Source of the DNA: Magnetococcales bacterium DC0425bin3
GTDB lineage: Bacteria; Pseudomonadota; Magnetococcia; Magnetococcales; DC0425bin3
NCBI GenBank assembly: GCA_002753665.1
Contig: PEAP01000009.1
Coordinates: 1-58,221 of the forward strand
Direction of reading: 5' to 3'
Length of the DNA stretch: 58,221 nt
Below are positions 33,399 to 42,676 of the stretch, piece after piece. The translations under genes and the position numbers were made by a program. Position 1 is the stretch's first letter. Each line of letters opens with the position of its first letter. A model generated the notes under the pieces. The model did not search any database. It saw only the letters and a program-made list of their open reading frames with translations, and was not told where the DNA came from.

Positions 33399-34235
33399 AT
33401 GACCAGGACCGACTCCCCAGAAGACATCCTCCCCCCCGGCAGCGTGGCGCTGGTGGGGGCCGGACCCGGCGATCCCGACCTCCTGACCCTGGGGGCCGTC
33501 AAGGTCCTGGGAGCGGCGGACGTAGTCGTCTACGACGCCCTGGTGTCGGACGCGGTGCTGGATCACCTGACCCCCGACTGCGAGCGGATCTTCGTCGGCA
33601 AGCGCGGCGGGCATCCGTCGGTCCATCAGACCGAAATCTCCGAGAAGCTGATCACCCTGGCCAAGGCCGGCCGCCGGGTGGCGCGCCTCAAGGGCGGGGA
33701 TCCGTTCATCTTCGGTCGCGGCGGCGAGGAGGCCTGCTGCCTGGCCCGGGAGAAGATTCCTTTCCGCATCGTGCCCGGGGTCACCGCCGGCATTGCCGGT
33801 CCGGCCTACGCCGGCATTCCCCTCACCCACCGGGGCATCAATTCCAACGTCGGTTTCTTCACCGGCCACGAATCCGCCGAGACGTCCAGCCTGGGCGGCG
33901 AGGAATCGCCGTTCAGCCAAGACTGGGCCGCCATCGGCCGCACCTTTCCGGTGTTGGTCCTCTACATGGCCATGAAGCATCTGCCCGAGATCACCCAGGG
34001 CATCATGGCCGGCGGACGCCGGGCGGACACCCCGGTGGCGGTCATCCGCTGGGCCACCACGCCCGACCAGATCACCCTGGTGACCACCCTGGGCCGGGTG
34101 GTGGCCGACGTGGCCACCCATGGCCTCAAGCCCCCGGCCATCGTCGTCATCGGCGAGGTGGTGGGCTTTCGGGACACCCTGCGCTGGCGCCAGGACCGGG
34201 ATCCGACCCGGGACGATCCGCCGGGCCGGTTCTGA
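33399..34235 (+). CDS. cobA: Uroporphyrinogen-III C-methyltransferase
   Basis: 278 residues from the ATG at 33399. SUMT motifs in order: VALVGAGPGDPDLLTLGA, VYDALVS, GKRGGHPSVHQTEI, RLKGGDPFIFGRGGEE, VPGVTAGIAG and IPLTHRG. It dimethylates uroporphyrinogen III to precorrin-2, the precursor of sirohaem and cobalamin. Sirohaem is the cofactor of DsrAB and the substrate of DsrN's pathway, so the gene serves the sulfur metabolism as well as B12. It is a one-domain SUMT, without the CysG dehydrogenase/chelatase part. Confidence 0.93.
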   Translation: MTRTDSPEDILPPGSVALVGAGPGDPDLLTLGAVKVLGAADVVVYDALVSDAVLDHLTPDCERIFVGKRGGHPSVHQTEISEKLITLAKAGRRVARLKGGDPFIFGRGGEEACCLAREKIPFRIVPGVTAGIAGPAYAGIPLTHRGINSNVGFFTGHESAETSSLGGEESPFSQDWAAIGRTFPVLVLYMAMKHLPEITQGIMAGGRRADTPVAVIRWATTPDQITLVTTLGRVVADVATHGLKPPAIVVIGEVVGFRDTLRWRQDRDPTRDDPPGRF

Positions 34236-34253
34236 CGTCGCCCGTTTTCCTCC

Positions 34254-34320
34254 GTTGGATGGGAGAAGCCTCCCTCCACCCTCCTCCGAGATATGCCGTT
34301 CTCCGGTTGCCCATGGTATC
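34254..34320 (+). repeat. Family A repeat, diverged copy
   Basis: GTTGGATGGGAGAAGCCTCC followed by CTCCACCCTCCTCCGAG matches the left module; ATGCCGTTCTCCGGTTGCCC is the diverged right module. It lies about 40 bp before the start of the coiled-coil gene, same orientation and phase (LDGRSLPPPSSE). Confidence 0.75.
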
Positions 34321-34359
34321 CTTGTCCATTGGGAAATCCTGTCAAGCGGGAGTGAATCC

Positions 34360-35256
34360 ATGCCACATGTCCTGACCCTGGATGATATCTGGGAACTGTT
34401 TCACGAGACCAACAGACTGTTTCAGGAGTCGAAACAGAAATGGGATCAGCAATTTCAGGAATCGAATCAGCAATTTCAGGAGTCGAAACAGAAATGGGAT
34501 CAGCAATGGGATCAGTCGCAACGGGAATGGGATCGCCGTCGCCTTGAGACGGAGCGCGATATCGAGGAAACCCGACGCACGCTGCGGGAAAGCCGCGCGG
34601 AAACCGAGCGTCAGCTGCGGGAAAGCCGCGCGGAAACCGAGCGTCAGCTGCGGGAAAGCCGCGCGGAAACCGAGCGTCAGCTACGAGAAAGCCGCGCCAA
34701 GGCGGAACGCGACATCGAGGAAACCCGACGCATGCTGCGGGAAAGCAATGCCAAGGCAGACCGCGAGATCGCGGAAAGCTGGCGCGTGCTGCGCGAGACC
34801 AAGCAGGTGGTCAAAGATGTTTCCAGGCAGATCGGCCAGCTGGGCAGCCGTTGGGGGGAATTCGTGGAGGGGCTGGTGGCCCCGGCCTGCGCGACCCTGT
34901 TCGCCGAACGCGGCGTGCCGGTCCACAAGGTGAGTCGCCGGGTGGAGGCCCGGCTGCCCGGCAATCGCCACATGGAGATCGATCTGCTGGTGGTCAATAC
35001 CATCGCGGTGGTGCTGGTGGAGGTCAAGAGCAAGCTGCGGGGAGATGATATCAAGGAGCATCTGGCCCGGCTGGCCGAGTTCAAGGACTTCTTCCCGGAA
35101 TATGCCGACAAGCGGATCTTGGGAGCGGTGGCAGGGATCGTCGTCGAGGAGAACGTGGACCGCTACGCCATGAACGAAGGCCTGTTCGTCATCGTCCAGT
35201 CCGGTGACGGCGTCCGCCTGGCCAACGAAGCGGACTTCGTGCCGCGCAGTTGGTGA
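34360..35256 (+). CDS. Coiled-coil protein with PD-(D/E)XK nuclease-like C-terminus (DUF3782 type)
   Basis: 298 residues from the ATG at 34360 (GGGAG eight bases upstream). Residues ~20-155 are a very regular coiled coil: first QQFQESKQKWD-type repeats, then three copies of the 11-residue unit ESRAETERQLR. The C-terminal ~140 residues have the nuclease-like pattern MEIDLLVVNTIAVVLVEVKSKL (D and E-x-K in place of the PD-(D/E)XK residues). Such DUF3782 proteins are common in cyanobacteria and large-genome bacteria; function unknown. The ESRAETERQLR block comes from a perfect 33-bp DNA repeat and should vary in length between strains. Confidence 0.82.
   Translation: MPHVLTLDDIWELFHETNRLFQESKQKWDQQFQESNQQFQESKQKWDQQWDQSQREWDRRRLETERDIEETRRTLRESRAETERQLRESRAETERQLRESRAETERQLRESRAKAERDIEETRRMLRESNAKADREIAESWRVLRETKQVVKDVSRQIGQLGSRWGEFVEGLVAPACATLFAERGVPVHKVSRRVEARLPGNRHMEIDLLVVNTIAVVLVEVKSKLRGDDIKEHLARLAEFKDFFPEYADKRILGAVAGIVVEENVDRYAMNEGLFVIVQSGDGVRLANEADFVPRSW
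34588..34686 (+). repeat. 33-bp tandem repeat inside the coiled-coil gene
   Basis: Three units at 34588-34620, 34621-34653 and 34654-34686; the first two are identical and the third differs only in its last six bases. A fourth diverged unit follows at 34687-34719. The unit length of 33 keeps the frame and gives an 11-residue (hendecad) coiled-coil period. Confidence 0.92.
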
Positions 35257-35306
35257 TTACCGTGAAAGTCGCTCCGCGACTTTCACGGTAGAGGGTGGAT
35301 AGAGGG
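35256..35306 (-). repeat. Family A repeat with perfect 15-bp hairpin
   Basis: TACCGTGAAAGTCGC (35258-35272), loop TCC, GCGACTTTCACGGTA (35276-35290). The following GAGGGTGGATAGAGGG is the left module on the minus strand. It starts two bases after the stop of the coiled-coil gene, so it may act as its terminator. Confidence 0.85.
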
Positions 35307-35307
35307 C

Positions 35308-35336
35308 TTGACAGTGCGTTCTCATACAGCTAACAT
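35308..35336 (+). promoter_or_regulatory. Sigma-70 promoter of the RelE/XRE pair
   Basis: TTGACA (35308-35313), a 17-bp spacer and TAACAT (35331-35336). The toxin ATG at 35343 lies seven bases after the -10, at the expected transcription start, so the mRNA should be leaderless. It abuts the Family A hairpin. Confidence 0.8.
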
Positions 35337-35342
35337 AAACCC

Positions 35343-35594
35343 ATGCTCGAAGTCTCATACAGCAAACAATCTCTGCGCACCCTGCGCCGCATACCCGCCG
35401 ATCAGGCCACCCTGATTCGGCATAAAATCACGACGTATGCCGCGGATCCCGGTTCCCTGGCGGGGCAGGTGAAGAAACTCCAGGGCAGAGACGGCTACCG
35501 ATTGCGGGTTGGAAACTGGCGGGTATTGTTCGATCAGCATGGTCATGTCCTTGACATTCTGAAGATCGGCCCCCGGGGCGGAATCTACCAATAG
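35343..35594 (+). CDS. RelE/ParE-family toxin
   Basis: 83 residues: MLEVSYSKQSLRTLRRIPAD, then a helical hairpin and the strands KLQGRDGYRLRVGNWRVLFD and VLDILKIGPRGGIY. This is the RelE/HigB fold; the R-L-R-V-G-x-W-R-V motif is typical of plasmid-stabilisation toxins. It probably cuts mRNA on the ribosome. Its stop is 12 bp before the antitoxin ATG. No ribosome site; see the promoter entry for leaderless translation. Confidence 0.88.
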   Translation: MLEVSYSKQSLRTLRRIPADQATLIRHKITTYAADPGSLAGQVKKLQGRDGYRLRVGNWRVLFDQHGHVLDILKIGPRGGIYQ

Positions 35595-35606
35595 GTGAGA
35601 ACCCTC

Positions 35607-35978
35607 ATGAGTCAGACCCTGCACATCACCATCGAAGGGGTGGAATACATCGCCATTCCCCAGCCGATCCATCGCCCCGCCGACGACATCGGGGCGGACG
35701 CCCGGGATGTCGCCCACTACGACCGCATCCGTGAACTGCTGGCCTCCGGCGAGGAGGAATTGATGCCCGCCGCTTTCGCCGACCGCATCCTGGACGGAGA
35801 ATCCCCCTTGCGGGTCTGGCGGGAATTCCGCGGTCTGACCCTGCAGACCCTGGCCGACCGGGTCGGTGTTTCCAAGGGCTACCTCTCGGAAATCGAAAAC
35901 GGCCTCAAGGACGGCTCGGTCCGCGTCATGAAGCGGGTCGCCGAAGCGCTGGGGGTGACGTTGGATGACATCGTTTGA
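35607..35978 (+). CDS. XRE-family antitoxin
   Basis: 123 residues from the ATG at 35607, which has AGGTGAG seven bases upstream. The N-terminal ~60 residues are an antitoxin arm (HITIEGVEYIAIP, then acidic stretch). The C-terminus is a Cro/C1 helix-turn-helix: FRGLTLQTLADRVGVSKGYL and SEIENGLKDGSVRVMKRVAE. It should neutralise the RelE-type toxin and repress the operon. A GTG at 35595, right after the toxin stop, is an alternative start. Confidence 0.87.
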   Translation: MSQTLHITIEGVEYIAIPQPIHRPADDIGADARDVAHYDRIRELLASGEEELMPAAFADRILDGESPLRVWREFRGLTLQTLADRVGVSKGYLSEIENGLKDGSVRVMKRVAEALGVTLDDIV

Positions 35979-36024
35979 TGGCTGGCTGGTTGGAGGGGAT
36001 GTCTGGATCCGATTGAGGGTTGTA

Positions 36025-37224
36025 CTACCCCCCAAACCCCAACACCGTCAGGTCATCCCGCCGGGGCTGGGCGCCCCGGTGGGTGTGGAAGGCTTCTTCC
36101 ACCGCCTGGCCCGCGGCCGGCAGGGGGGTTCGGATCAGGCTTTCCAGCAGACGCATGAAGCGTTTCTTGCCGAAGCCCAGGCCCTTCGGTCCGCCCACTT
36201 GGTCGATGAGGCCGTCGGAGGTCATGAAGAACCGCAGGCCGGGGGTCAGGGGCAGGGGGTGGTTGGTGAAACCGACGTCCGCCGGTTGACCCCGGTAGCC
36301 GATGGGACGGGGATCACCGCGGATTTCAGTGACCGGGCCGTCGGGCTCCTGGCGGAACAGGGACAGCCGGGCGCCGGCGAATACGAGCTGGTCCATCTCC
36401 GCCGGCAGGAAGCACACCCCCAGCTCCAGGCCGTCGTCGGTGTCCCCCTCGGGGCTGTCCTGACCCAGGGTGATCTGGATGGTGCGGTGCATGTGGCCGA
36501 TCAGGGCGGCGGGATCGCCGGGGGGAACGGCGGCCAGGGCGGCGGCCAGGGCGCCGTTGGCGATCAGCGTCATGAAGGCCCCGGGCACCCCGTGGCCAGT
36601 GCAATCGCCCAGAATCACCAGATGACCGGCCCCCCAGGGCTTGCACCAGACCACATCGCCGCCCACCACGTCCCGCGGCTGCCAAAGCAGGCAATGGCCG
36701 CCGGAAAACACCCGCTCCAGCATCCCGGGCGGCGGCAGGATGGAATCCTGGATGCGCCGGGCGTACTGAATGCTGGTCATGGTCTGATGATGGGCCGCTT
36801 CGAGGCGGGCCTGCTGGTCCTCCAGGACGCGGTGGGCCTCCCGCAGGGTCAGTTGGGTGCGCACCCGGGCCAACAGCACCGGCGGGCTGATGGGCTTGGT
36901 GATGTAGTCCACCGCCCCCAGCTCCAACCCCCGGGACTCGTCCTCGTCGGTGGCCATGGCGGTCAGAAAGATCACCGGAATCCCCCGGCTGGCCGGATCG
37001 GCCTTCAATCGCCGGCACACCTCCAGACCATCCATGCCGGGCATCATGATGTCCAGCAGGATCAAATCCGTCTCGCCCCGCCCGACGATCTTCAACGCCA
37101 CCGCCCCGCTGACCGCCGCCTGGATCCGATAGGCGTCGCCCAGCACCGCCCGGACCACATCGATGTTGGCGGGCGTGTCGTCCACCACCAGAATGATCGG
37201 TTTCCGCATCTGCCTGTCCGTCAC
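36025..37224 (-). CDS. Response regulator with PP2C (SpoIIE-type) phosphatase output
   Basis: 399 residues. Receiver domain (about 7-125): [27 protein letters not shown] with the phospho-Asp, and YITKPISP with the conserved Lys. A coiled-coil linker follows ([14 protein letters not shown]). The PP2C-type SpoIIE domain has [25 protein letters not shown] and [12 protein letters not shown], the metal-binding aspartates. It likely dephosphorylates an anti-sigma-factor antagonist. I start at GTG 37224, which overlaps the kinase stop as GTGA and has GGGAG six bases upstream; an ATG at 37209 is the alternative. Confidence 0.9.
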   Translation of the reverse strand: MTDRQMRKPIILVVDDTPANIDVVRAVLGDAYRIQAAVSGAVALKIVGRGETDLILLDIMMPGMDGLEVCRRLKADPASRGIPVIFLTAMATDEDESRGLELGAVDYITKPISPPVLLARVRTQLTLREAHRVLEDQQARLEAAHHQTMTSIQYARRIQDSILPPPGMLERVFSGGHCLLWQPRDVVGGDVVWCKPWGAGHLVILGDCTGHGVPGAFMTLIANGALAAALAAVPPGDPAALIGHMHRTIQITLGQDSPEGDTDDGLELGVCFLPAEMDQLVFAGARLSLFRQEPDGPVTEIRGDPRPIGYRGQPADVGFTNHPLPLTPGLRFFMTSDGLIDQVGGPKGLGFGKKRFMRLLESLIRTPLPAAGQAVEEAFHTHRGAQPRRDDLTVLGFGG

Positions 37225-40200
37225 GTCCCGCTCCCTTCTCCGCCCTCCCGATCCAGCAGCCGCCGCAGATCCCGGCCGGCGGACTCGAAATCGTAGTTGG
37301 CCAGCCAGCATCCCACCCGCCGCAGGCCGTCCCGGAGCGCGGCATCATGAACCCTGCCCAGCAAGTCCTCGACCATGTCCCCGGCGTTGGCGTCGTAGCC
37401 CTCGATCCGCCCGGCCAGCTCGGCCAGGACCGGCCGCCAATCCCGCGCCGGCCGGACAGCGGCCACCTCCGCCGGCGCCACGGCCCGCTCCTGCAGAACC
37501 CGGCCCAGGGTGGCCAGGGTGCGCTCCGCGGAAACGGTCAACCCGGACAGCAGCGTCTCGACGGCGGCAACGGCGCCTTCTTGAATCCCCCGCAGGTCGG
37601 CTTCCAAAGCCGCCGCGGCCTGCTGGAGTTCCACCGCCCCCACGTTGCCGGCCACCCCCTTGAGGGTGTGGGCCTCCCGCAGCGCCGTCGGACGATCCCC
37701 GGCGGCCAGGGCGGCACGGATCCGCCCGGCGCTGTCGCCCACGGCCTCCGGCACCCGACCCAGCACCTTGAACCAGACCTGGGGATTGCCCCCGACCCGG
37801 GCCACGGCCCCGGCCACGTCGAAGCCGGGCATGTCCGGCAGCTCCGACCGCGGCCCCTCCTGGGCAGGGATGGCCGGCGGCGGCGCCGGGCTGGGACCCC
37901 GACCCGCCGGAATCCAGCGCGCCAGCATGGCGAACAGCCTGGCGGGATCGATGGGTTTACCCAGATGATCGTTCATCCCCGCCGCCAGGCAACGCTCCCG
38001 ATCCCCGGCCATGACGTTGGCGGTCATGGCGATGATGGGCAGATCCCGAAAACGCTCCTCCCGCCGAATGAGCCGGGTGGCCTCCAAACCGTCCATCACC
38101 GGCATTTGCAGGTCCATCAGCACGGCATCGAACGCGCCATTCCGCACCGCGTCCACCCCCTGCCGGCCGTCACCCGCCACCACCACCTCCAGCTGGGCCC
38201 CCTCCAGCAGCTCCCGGGCCACCTGCTGGTTGATGTCGTTGTCCTCCACCAACAGAATGCGCGCACCCGGCAGCGGGGAAACGGCCTCCCGGCCCGACCC
38301 GGCGAAGAATTCCGACTGCTCCGTCACCACCCGGCACACCCCGGACAGACCGCACAGCAGGGCGTCCCGCAGCCGGGACAGGGTGACCGGTTTGACCAGC
38401 AGGCCGGCCAGGTTCAGTGCCCCGACCTCGGGCGGCAGGATTTCCAGGCTCTGGGCCGTGACCAGGAACATCGACGGAATCGGTTGCAGATCCGGATGAC
38501 CCTGAATGCGCCGGATGGCCTTGATGCCGTCCAGATCCGGCATGTGCCAATCCATCAGCACCAGATCGAAGGGATGGCCGGATGCCATCGACTTGGCGAG
38601 TTCTTCCAATCCCCCGATGGCAGACCCCACCGCGGTCACCCGCAGACCCAACTCCGCCAGCATCTGCCCGAGGATGGCGCGGCTGTCGGGGCTGTCGTCC
38701 ACCACCAGCACCCGCAGGCCGTTCAACGCCGGCGGCGCCAGGTCGCGCCGGGGCACCTCCTCCCGACAGGCCTGAAACCGCGCGGTGAAGCGAAAAGTGC
38801 TGCCCTGCCCCTGTGCGCTCTCCACCCGCACCGTGCCGCCCATCAGTTCCACCAGCCGCCGGCTGATGGTCAGGCCCAGGCCAGTGCCGCCGAACTGGCG
38901 GGTGGTGGAACTGTCCGCCTGGTTGAAGGCCTGGAACAGCCGGCCGATCTGCGCGCCGGTCATGCCAATGCCGGTATCCCGCACCGTGAATTCCAGCACC
39001 ACAGCTTCCGCCACGGGATCGTCCACCGGCGCCACCCGCACCAGCACCTCGCCCCAGTCGGTGAACTTGACGGCATTGTTGGTCAGGTTGATCAACACCT
39101 GCCCCAGCCGCAACGGATCCCCCACCAGGGTCGCCGGCACCCGGGGATCCACCGCCAGCAGGAATTCCAGCCCCTTCTCCCGGGACTTGACGGTGATCAG
39201 GTCCGTGAGATGGTCCAGCACCTCCTCCAGACGGAAGGGCACCGCCTCCATCTCCAGCCGGCCGGCCTCGATCTTGGAAAAATCCAGAATGTCGTTGAGG
39301 ATGCCCAGCAACAGGTTGGCGGCGGTCAGGGTCTTGGTGACATAGTCCCGCTGCCGCTGGTCCAGGGCGGTCTTCAACACCAGATGGCTCATGCCGATGA
39401 TGGCGTTCATCGGCGTGCGAATTTCGTGGCTCATGTTGGCCAGAAAGGCGCTCTTGGCCCGAGTGGCCGCCTCGGCCTGTTCCCGGGCCCGGCGCAGCTC
39501 CTGCTCCCGACGCAGACTGAGGATGCCGTGGGCCACGTTGTCGGCCAGGCGCTCCAGGCTTTGCCTGTTGTCCGGATGGAACCCGTCCGGATGGGTATCG
39601 TAAATCAGAATACATCCAAAGGAACGCTCCGACGCCCGCAGGGGCAGCGCGAGAACCGACCGATAACCCCGCTCCCGGGCCGCCTCGCGCCAGGGGGCGA
39701 AGGTGGCATCGGTTTCGGTATCCCGTACCAGGATGGGGCGACCCTCGCGGATGGAGCGGCCGGCCGGACCCTGGCCCGAGACAACGTCCGGATTCCAGGA
39801 AAAGGCCCCCTGGGTCAGATAGCCCTCCTCGAACCCGGCATGGGCGACGATCGTCAGGCTCCGGGCGGCATCCTCCACCGCCAAGCCGGCCCAGACCATG
39901 GCCTTGCCGTTGTGGCCGACGATGATCCGACACACCCGGTCCAGCAGTTCCCCCTCCGAGTTGGCCTGCAGGACCGCCTCGTTGCAGCGGCTCAGGGTGC
40001 TGAGATCCCGGTGGGAGCGGGCCACTTCCTGTTCCGTCTCCTTGCGCCGGGTGATGTCGAGGATCGTGCCCGCCATCCGGGCCACCATCCCGTCGGGGCC
40101 CCACTCCACCGCCGCCCCCCGGGAAACCAGCCAAATGACCTGCCCGGTGCGGGTGACGGTGCGGTATTCCACCTCGTAGTCCCTGCGCAACCGCCGCCGG

Positions 40201-40697
40201 TATTCCAGTCCCACCCGGGCCACGCGCTCCCGATCATCGGGGTGGACGGCATCCAGCCAATCACCCCGATCCACGGGCGCCGGATCATCCGGGCCGTACC
40301 CCAGAATCTCCCGATACTGTTGATTGACCACCGTCTTGCCGGTGGTCAAATCCACATCCCAGAATCCCAGGTTGCCGCCCTTGAGGGCGAGCTCCAGCCG
40401 CTCCCGGCTCTCCCGCAACTCCTCCTCCACCGCCTTGCGCTGGGTGATGTCCCGCACGATGCGTTGGGCCACCTGCTCCTCCAGCTCGTCCCGGGAACGA
40501 CCCAGGACCTGGGCGGAGCGATCGCCCAACCCCAGCAGGGTGGCGGCCAGGGACAGCAGCAGGGTGGCGGCCACCAGGCGGTGGTTGGTGGACAGGGTGG
40601 AGGAAACCAGAACGACCACCAGAACGACCATGCAGCCCATCACGCCCAGGGCGGCGATGCGGAGGGGCAACACACCGAACAGCCGTCGCTTGCTCAT
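37221..40697 (-). CDS. Hybrid sensor histidine kinase (PAS-GAF-HK-REC-REC-Hpt)
   Basis: 1158 residues. Two membrane helices (about 10-60) with almost no periplasmic loop, then PAS (about 90-225, [14 protein letters not shown]), GAF (about 240-400), HisKA with [14 protein letters not shown] (His near 423), HATPase ([26 protein letters not shown]), receiver 1 ([11 protein letters not shown]), receiver 2 ([18 protein letters not shown]) and an Hpt domain with [10 protein letters not shown] near 1008. It can run a full phosphorelay in one chain. The receiver-phosphatase gene is coupled to it, so that protein is its probable final target. A cytoplasmic or membrane signal is likely, since there is no outside sensor domain. 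Confidence 0.93.
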   Translation of the reverse strand: MSKRRLFGVLPLRIAALGVMGCMVVLVVVLVSSTLSTNHRLVAATLLLSLAATLLGLGDRSAQVLGRSRDELEEQVAQRIVRDITQRKAVEEELRESRERLELALKGGNLGFWDVDLTTGKTVVNQQYREILGYGPDDPAPVDRGDWLDAVHPDDRERVARVGLEYRRRLRRDYEVEYRTVTRTGQVIWLVSRGAAVEWGPDGMVARMAGTILDITRRKETEQEVARSHRDLSTLSRCNEAVLQANSEGELLDRVCRIIVGHNGKAMVWAGLAVEDAARSLTIVAHAGFEEGYLTQGAFSWNPDVVSGQGPAGRSIREGRPILVRDTETDATFAPWREAARERGYRSVLALPLRASERSFGCILIYDTHPDGFHPDNRQSLERLADNVAHGILSLRREQELRRAREQAEAATRAKSAFLANMSHEIRTPMNAIIGMSHLVLKTALDQRQRDYVTKTLTAANLLLGILNDILDFSKIEAGRLEMEAVPFRLEEVLDHLTDLITVKSREKGLEFLLAVDPRVPATLVGDPLRLGQVLINLTNNAVKFTDWGEVLVRVAPVDDPVAEAVVLEFTVRDTGIGMTGAQIGRLFQAFNQADSSTTRQFGGTGLGLTISRRLVELMGGTVRVESAQGQGSTFRFTARFQACREEVPRRDLAPPALNGLRVLVVDDSPDSRAILGQMLAELGLRVTAVGSAIGGLEELAKSMASGHPFDLVLMDWHMPDLDGIKAIRRIQGHPDLQPIPSMFLVTAQSLEILPPEVGALNLAGLLVKPVTLSRLRDALLCGLSGVCRVVTEQSEFFAGSGREAVSPLPGARILLVEDNDINQQVARELLEGAQLEVVVAGDGRQGVDAVRNGAFDAVLMDLQMPVMDGLEATRLIRREERFRDLPIIAMTANVMAGDRERCLAAGMNDHLGKPIDPARLFAMLARWIPAGRGPSPAPPPAIPAQEGPRSELPDMPGFDVAGAVARVGGNPQVWFKVLGRVPEAVGDSAGRIRAALAAGDRPTALREAHTLKGVAGNVGAVELQQAAAALEADLRGIQEGAVAAVETLLSGLTVSAERTLATLGRVLQERAVAPAEVAAVRPARDWRPVLAELAGRIEGYDANAGDMVEDLLGRVHDAALRDGLRRVGCWLANYDFESAGRDLRRLLDREGGEGSGT

Positions 40698-40808
40698 TTC
40701 AGGGATACCAATCGATCATGACCTCACCGGCCGCGGCAGAACCGTGACTGCAGAGCCTGTCCAGCCACCCCTGTTTCGGGAAATCCAGCCTTGGAACATC
40801 ATGGCATT

Positions 40809-40934
40809 CTGGCAGAATATCGTATACTGTTCCTGGGTTACATCCCGGAAGAGGTGGCCTATTGGCTGGGAACGGTCAATCATATCGTTACCGACATCAT
40901 GCAGTCCGGAAAGATCCTGCATGAACAGGCGTAA
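40809..40934 (+). pseudogene. 3' remnant of an MNT-type nucleotidyltransferase gene
   Basis: A frame reading LAEYRILFLGYIPEEVAYWL, later IVTDIMQSGKILHEQA, ends at a TAA at 40932-40934. The ending IMxxGKILHE resembles the C-terminus of minimal nucleotidyltransferases of MNT-HEPN toxin-antitoxin pairs (IxxEGKVLYE). The catalytic N-terminal part (GSxxxGxxxxxSDxDL) is absent upstream. It overlaps the HEPN start by 14 bp, as in intact pairs. Confidence 0.5.
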
Positions 40935-41073
40935 CCACGATTATTGTCGGGAATGGTTCAGGAAGGCCGACCATGACTTGATTACGGCGCGCAGCATTTG
41001 GATGTGCAGCGACCGACCGGCGAACCATCCCTGGTCCGCCAGTGACCGGTCAATGGGGGGAAATCAGGCCTGA
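40921..41073 (+). pseudogene. 5' remnant of a HEPN-domain gene
   Basis: MNRRNHDYCREWFRKADHDL then ITARSIWMCSDRPANHP has the first-helix pattern of HEPN toxins (W-xx-KAxxDLxxA). Homology stops after about 40 codons and the frame runs into the 3' end of the amidase gene. The R-x4-6-H active site of HEPN nucleases is missing. Both halves of the pair are thus broken. Confidence 0.55.
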
Positions 41074-42473
41074 TAGGAGCTGATCACGAAGTTCCGCGTC
41101 CCGCGGAACAGGGCATCGGCCAGTTGGTTCTGGTACTGGGACCGGCGCATCATCTCTTCCTCCAGGGGGTTGCTGAGGAAGGCCATTTCCACCAGCACCG
41201 AGGGGATGTCCGGCGCCTTGAGGACGGCGAAGCCGGCCTGTTTGACGCTGCGGTAGTGGAGCCGGAGATCCGGCACGCCCTTGAGGTTGCCCAACAGGTG
41301 CTGGGCCATCTGCATGGCGCGGTTGATGCTGTCCCGCTGGCTGAGATCCATCAGCATCTCGGCCACTTCCGGGGCAAAATCCTGGCCCAGATTGACCCCA
41401 CCGATCAGGTCGGCGCTGTTCTCCCGTTTCACCAGGGCGCGGATGGCCCGGTCCGGGGTGGGCTTGCCGCGCTCCGACAGACAATACACCGACGCCCCCC
41501 GGGCGCTGGTCATGTGGAAGGCATCGGCGTGCAGGCTCATGAACAGGTCGGCCCGACGCTGGCGAGCGATGGCCACCCGTTTGGACAGGGACACATAGTA
41601 GTCGCCATCCCGGGTCAGACAGGCCTGCATGCCGGGAGCGCTATTGACCTTGTCGGCCAACAAACGGGCCACGCTCAGGGTCAGGTCCTTTTCCAGCGTG
41701 CCCTGCATCCCGATCGCCCCGGGATCCTCCCCGCCATGGCCCGGGTCGATCACCAGGATCCGCTCCCGGCTGGACCGGCGTCTGACCACCCGCTCTTCCC
41801 GGGGCGACGGGGTCTTCCGGGATTTCTCCTGAACCTTGGCCTCCCGGATCGATCCGCGCTGTTCGGTGACTTCCCGATCCTCCTCCCGGGGAACGATCTG
41901 GCGCATGACATCGCGTTCCGGGGTCTCCTGGGCTTCGTCATGCTCCCTGGTCGCCCGACCGTTCGAACGTCCCTGGGGCTCCCGAACCTCGTTGCGCACC
42001 TTGGCCTGCCGCACCTGGGGCTGCTTCTCCCGAGGCTGGTTCCGGGCCACATCTTCCTTCCGATACAGATCCACCACCAACCGCGGCCCCTTCTTCCCGG
42101 AAGCACCCAGGAAGAAGCTCTTGGGCATGGCCTCCCGTTTCAGTTCGATCACCGCCTGGGTCACCCCATTGCGGGTCGAGGTGGTGCGCACTTCCCGCAC
42201 CATCACATCGCCCAGCGCCATCCGTGACGGGTCAACGCCCAATTGCAGTCCCGGCACCTCCAGCACCACCCGTTCGGGGTTCTGCATGTGGAACATGGTG
42301 TGCTGCACGGGCTCGGTGAGATCGAAGACGATGCGGGTGTGATCCGGTGCGGTCCAAAGACGAATGTCCCGGATGCGACTGGGTTTGGCGGCGTTCAACA
42401 AACCGCCCGGCACCAGCATCCCACCCGCCGAAAGGATCATCGCCTTGAGCAGCTGCCGACGTTCCATGCTCAT
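41064..42473 (-). CDS. amiC: N-acetylmuramoyl-L-alanine amidase (AMIN + Amidase_3)
   Basis: 469 residues. A twin-arginine signal (MERRQLLKAMILSAGG) suggests Tat export, as for AmiA/AmiC. An AMIN domain (about 30-140, IRDIRLWTAPDHTRIVFDL) targets it to septal or outer-layer peptidoglycan. A highly charged linker of ~95 residues follows, then the zinc amidase with VIDPGHGGEDPGAIG, SLHADAF and VEMAFLSNPLEEE (His, His and Glu residues). It splits daughter cells by cutting the peptide from muramic acid. I use ATG 42473, with GGGAG six bases upstream. AmiC versus AmiA/AmiB naming is by AMIN domain and signal only. Confidence 0.9.
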   Translation of the reverse strand: MSMERRQLLKAMILSAGGMLVPGGLLNAAKPSRIRDIRLWTAPDHTRIVFDLTEPVQHTMFHMQNPERVVLEVPGLQLGVDPSRMALGDVMVREVRTTSTRNGVTQAVIELKREAMPKSFFLGASGKKGPRLVVDLYRKEDVARNQPREKQPQVRQAKVRNEVREPQGRSNGRATREHDEAQETPERDVMRQIVPREEDREVTEQRGSIREAKVQEKSRKTPSPREERVVRRRSSRERILVIDPGHGGEDPGAIGMQGTLEKDLTLSVARLLADKVNSAPGMQACLTRDGDYYVSLSKRVAIARQRRADLFMSLHADAFHMTSARGASVYCLSERGKPTPDRAIRALVKRENSADLIGGVNLGQDFAPEVAEMLMDLSQRDSINRAMQMAQHLLGNLKGVPDLRLHYRSVKQAGFAVLKAPDIPSVLVEMAFLSNPLEEEMMRRSQYQNQLADALFRGTRNFVISSYQA

Positions 42474-42676
42474 TTTCAACTCCCTGCACGCAGTTCCCGT
42501 ATCCCTTTTCAGGGCCGATCGTGCTATTCTTGACGCTGTTGCCCTCGGAAGGAGGGCCAGGTCCGTCAAACAACCGGAAATCCCGGTCACGAGGCTTGGA
42601 CTTCTCCAACCCGAACGCAACTCGCGTGCCGATCGGAATCTGTTGCACCATCATCCAGACAGGAGGGTCCGTTCCC

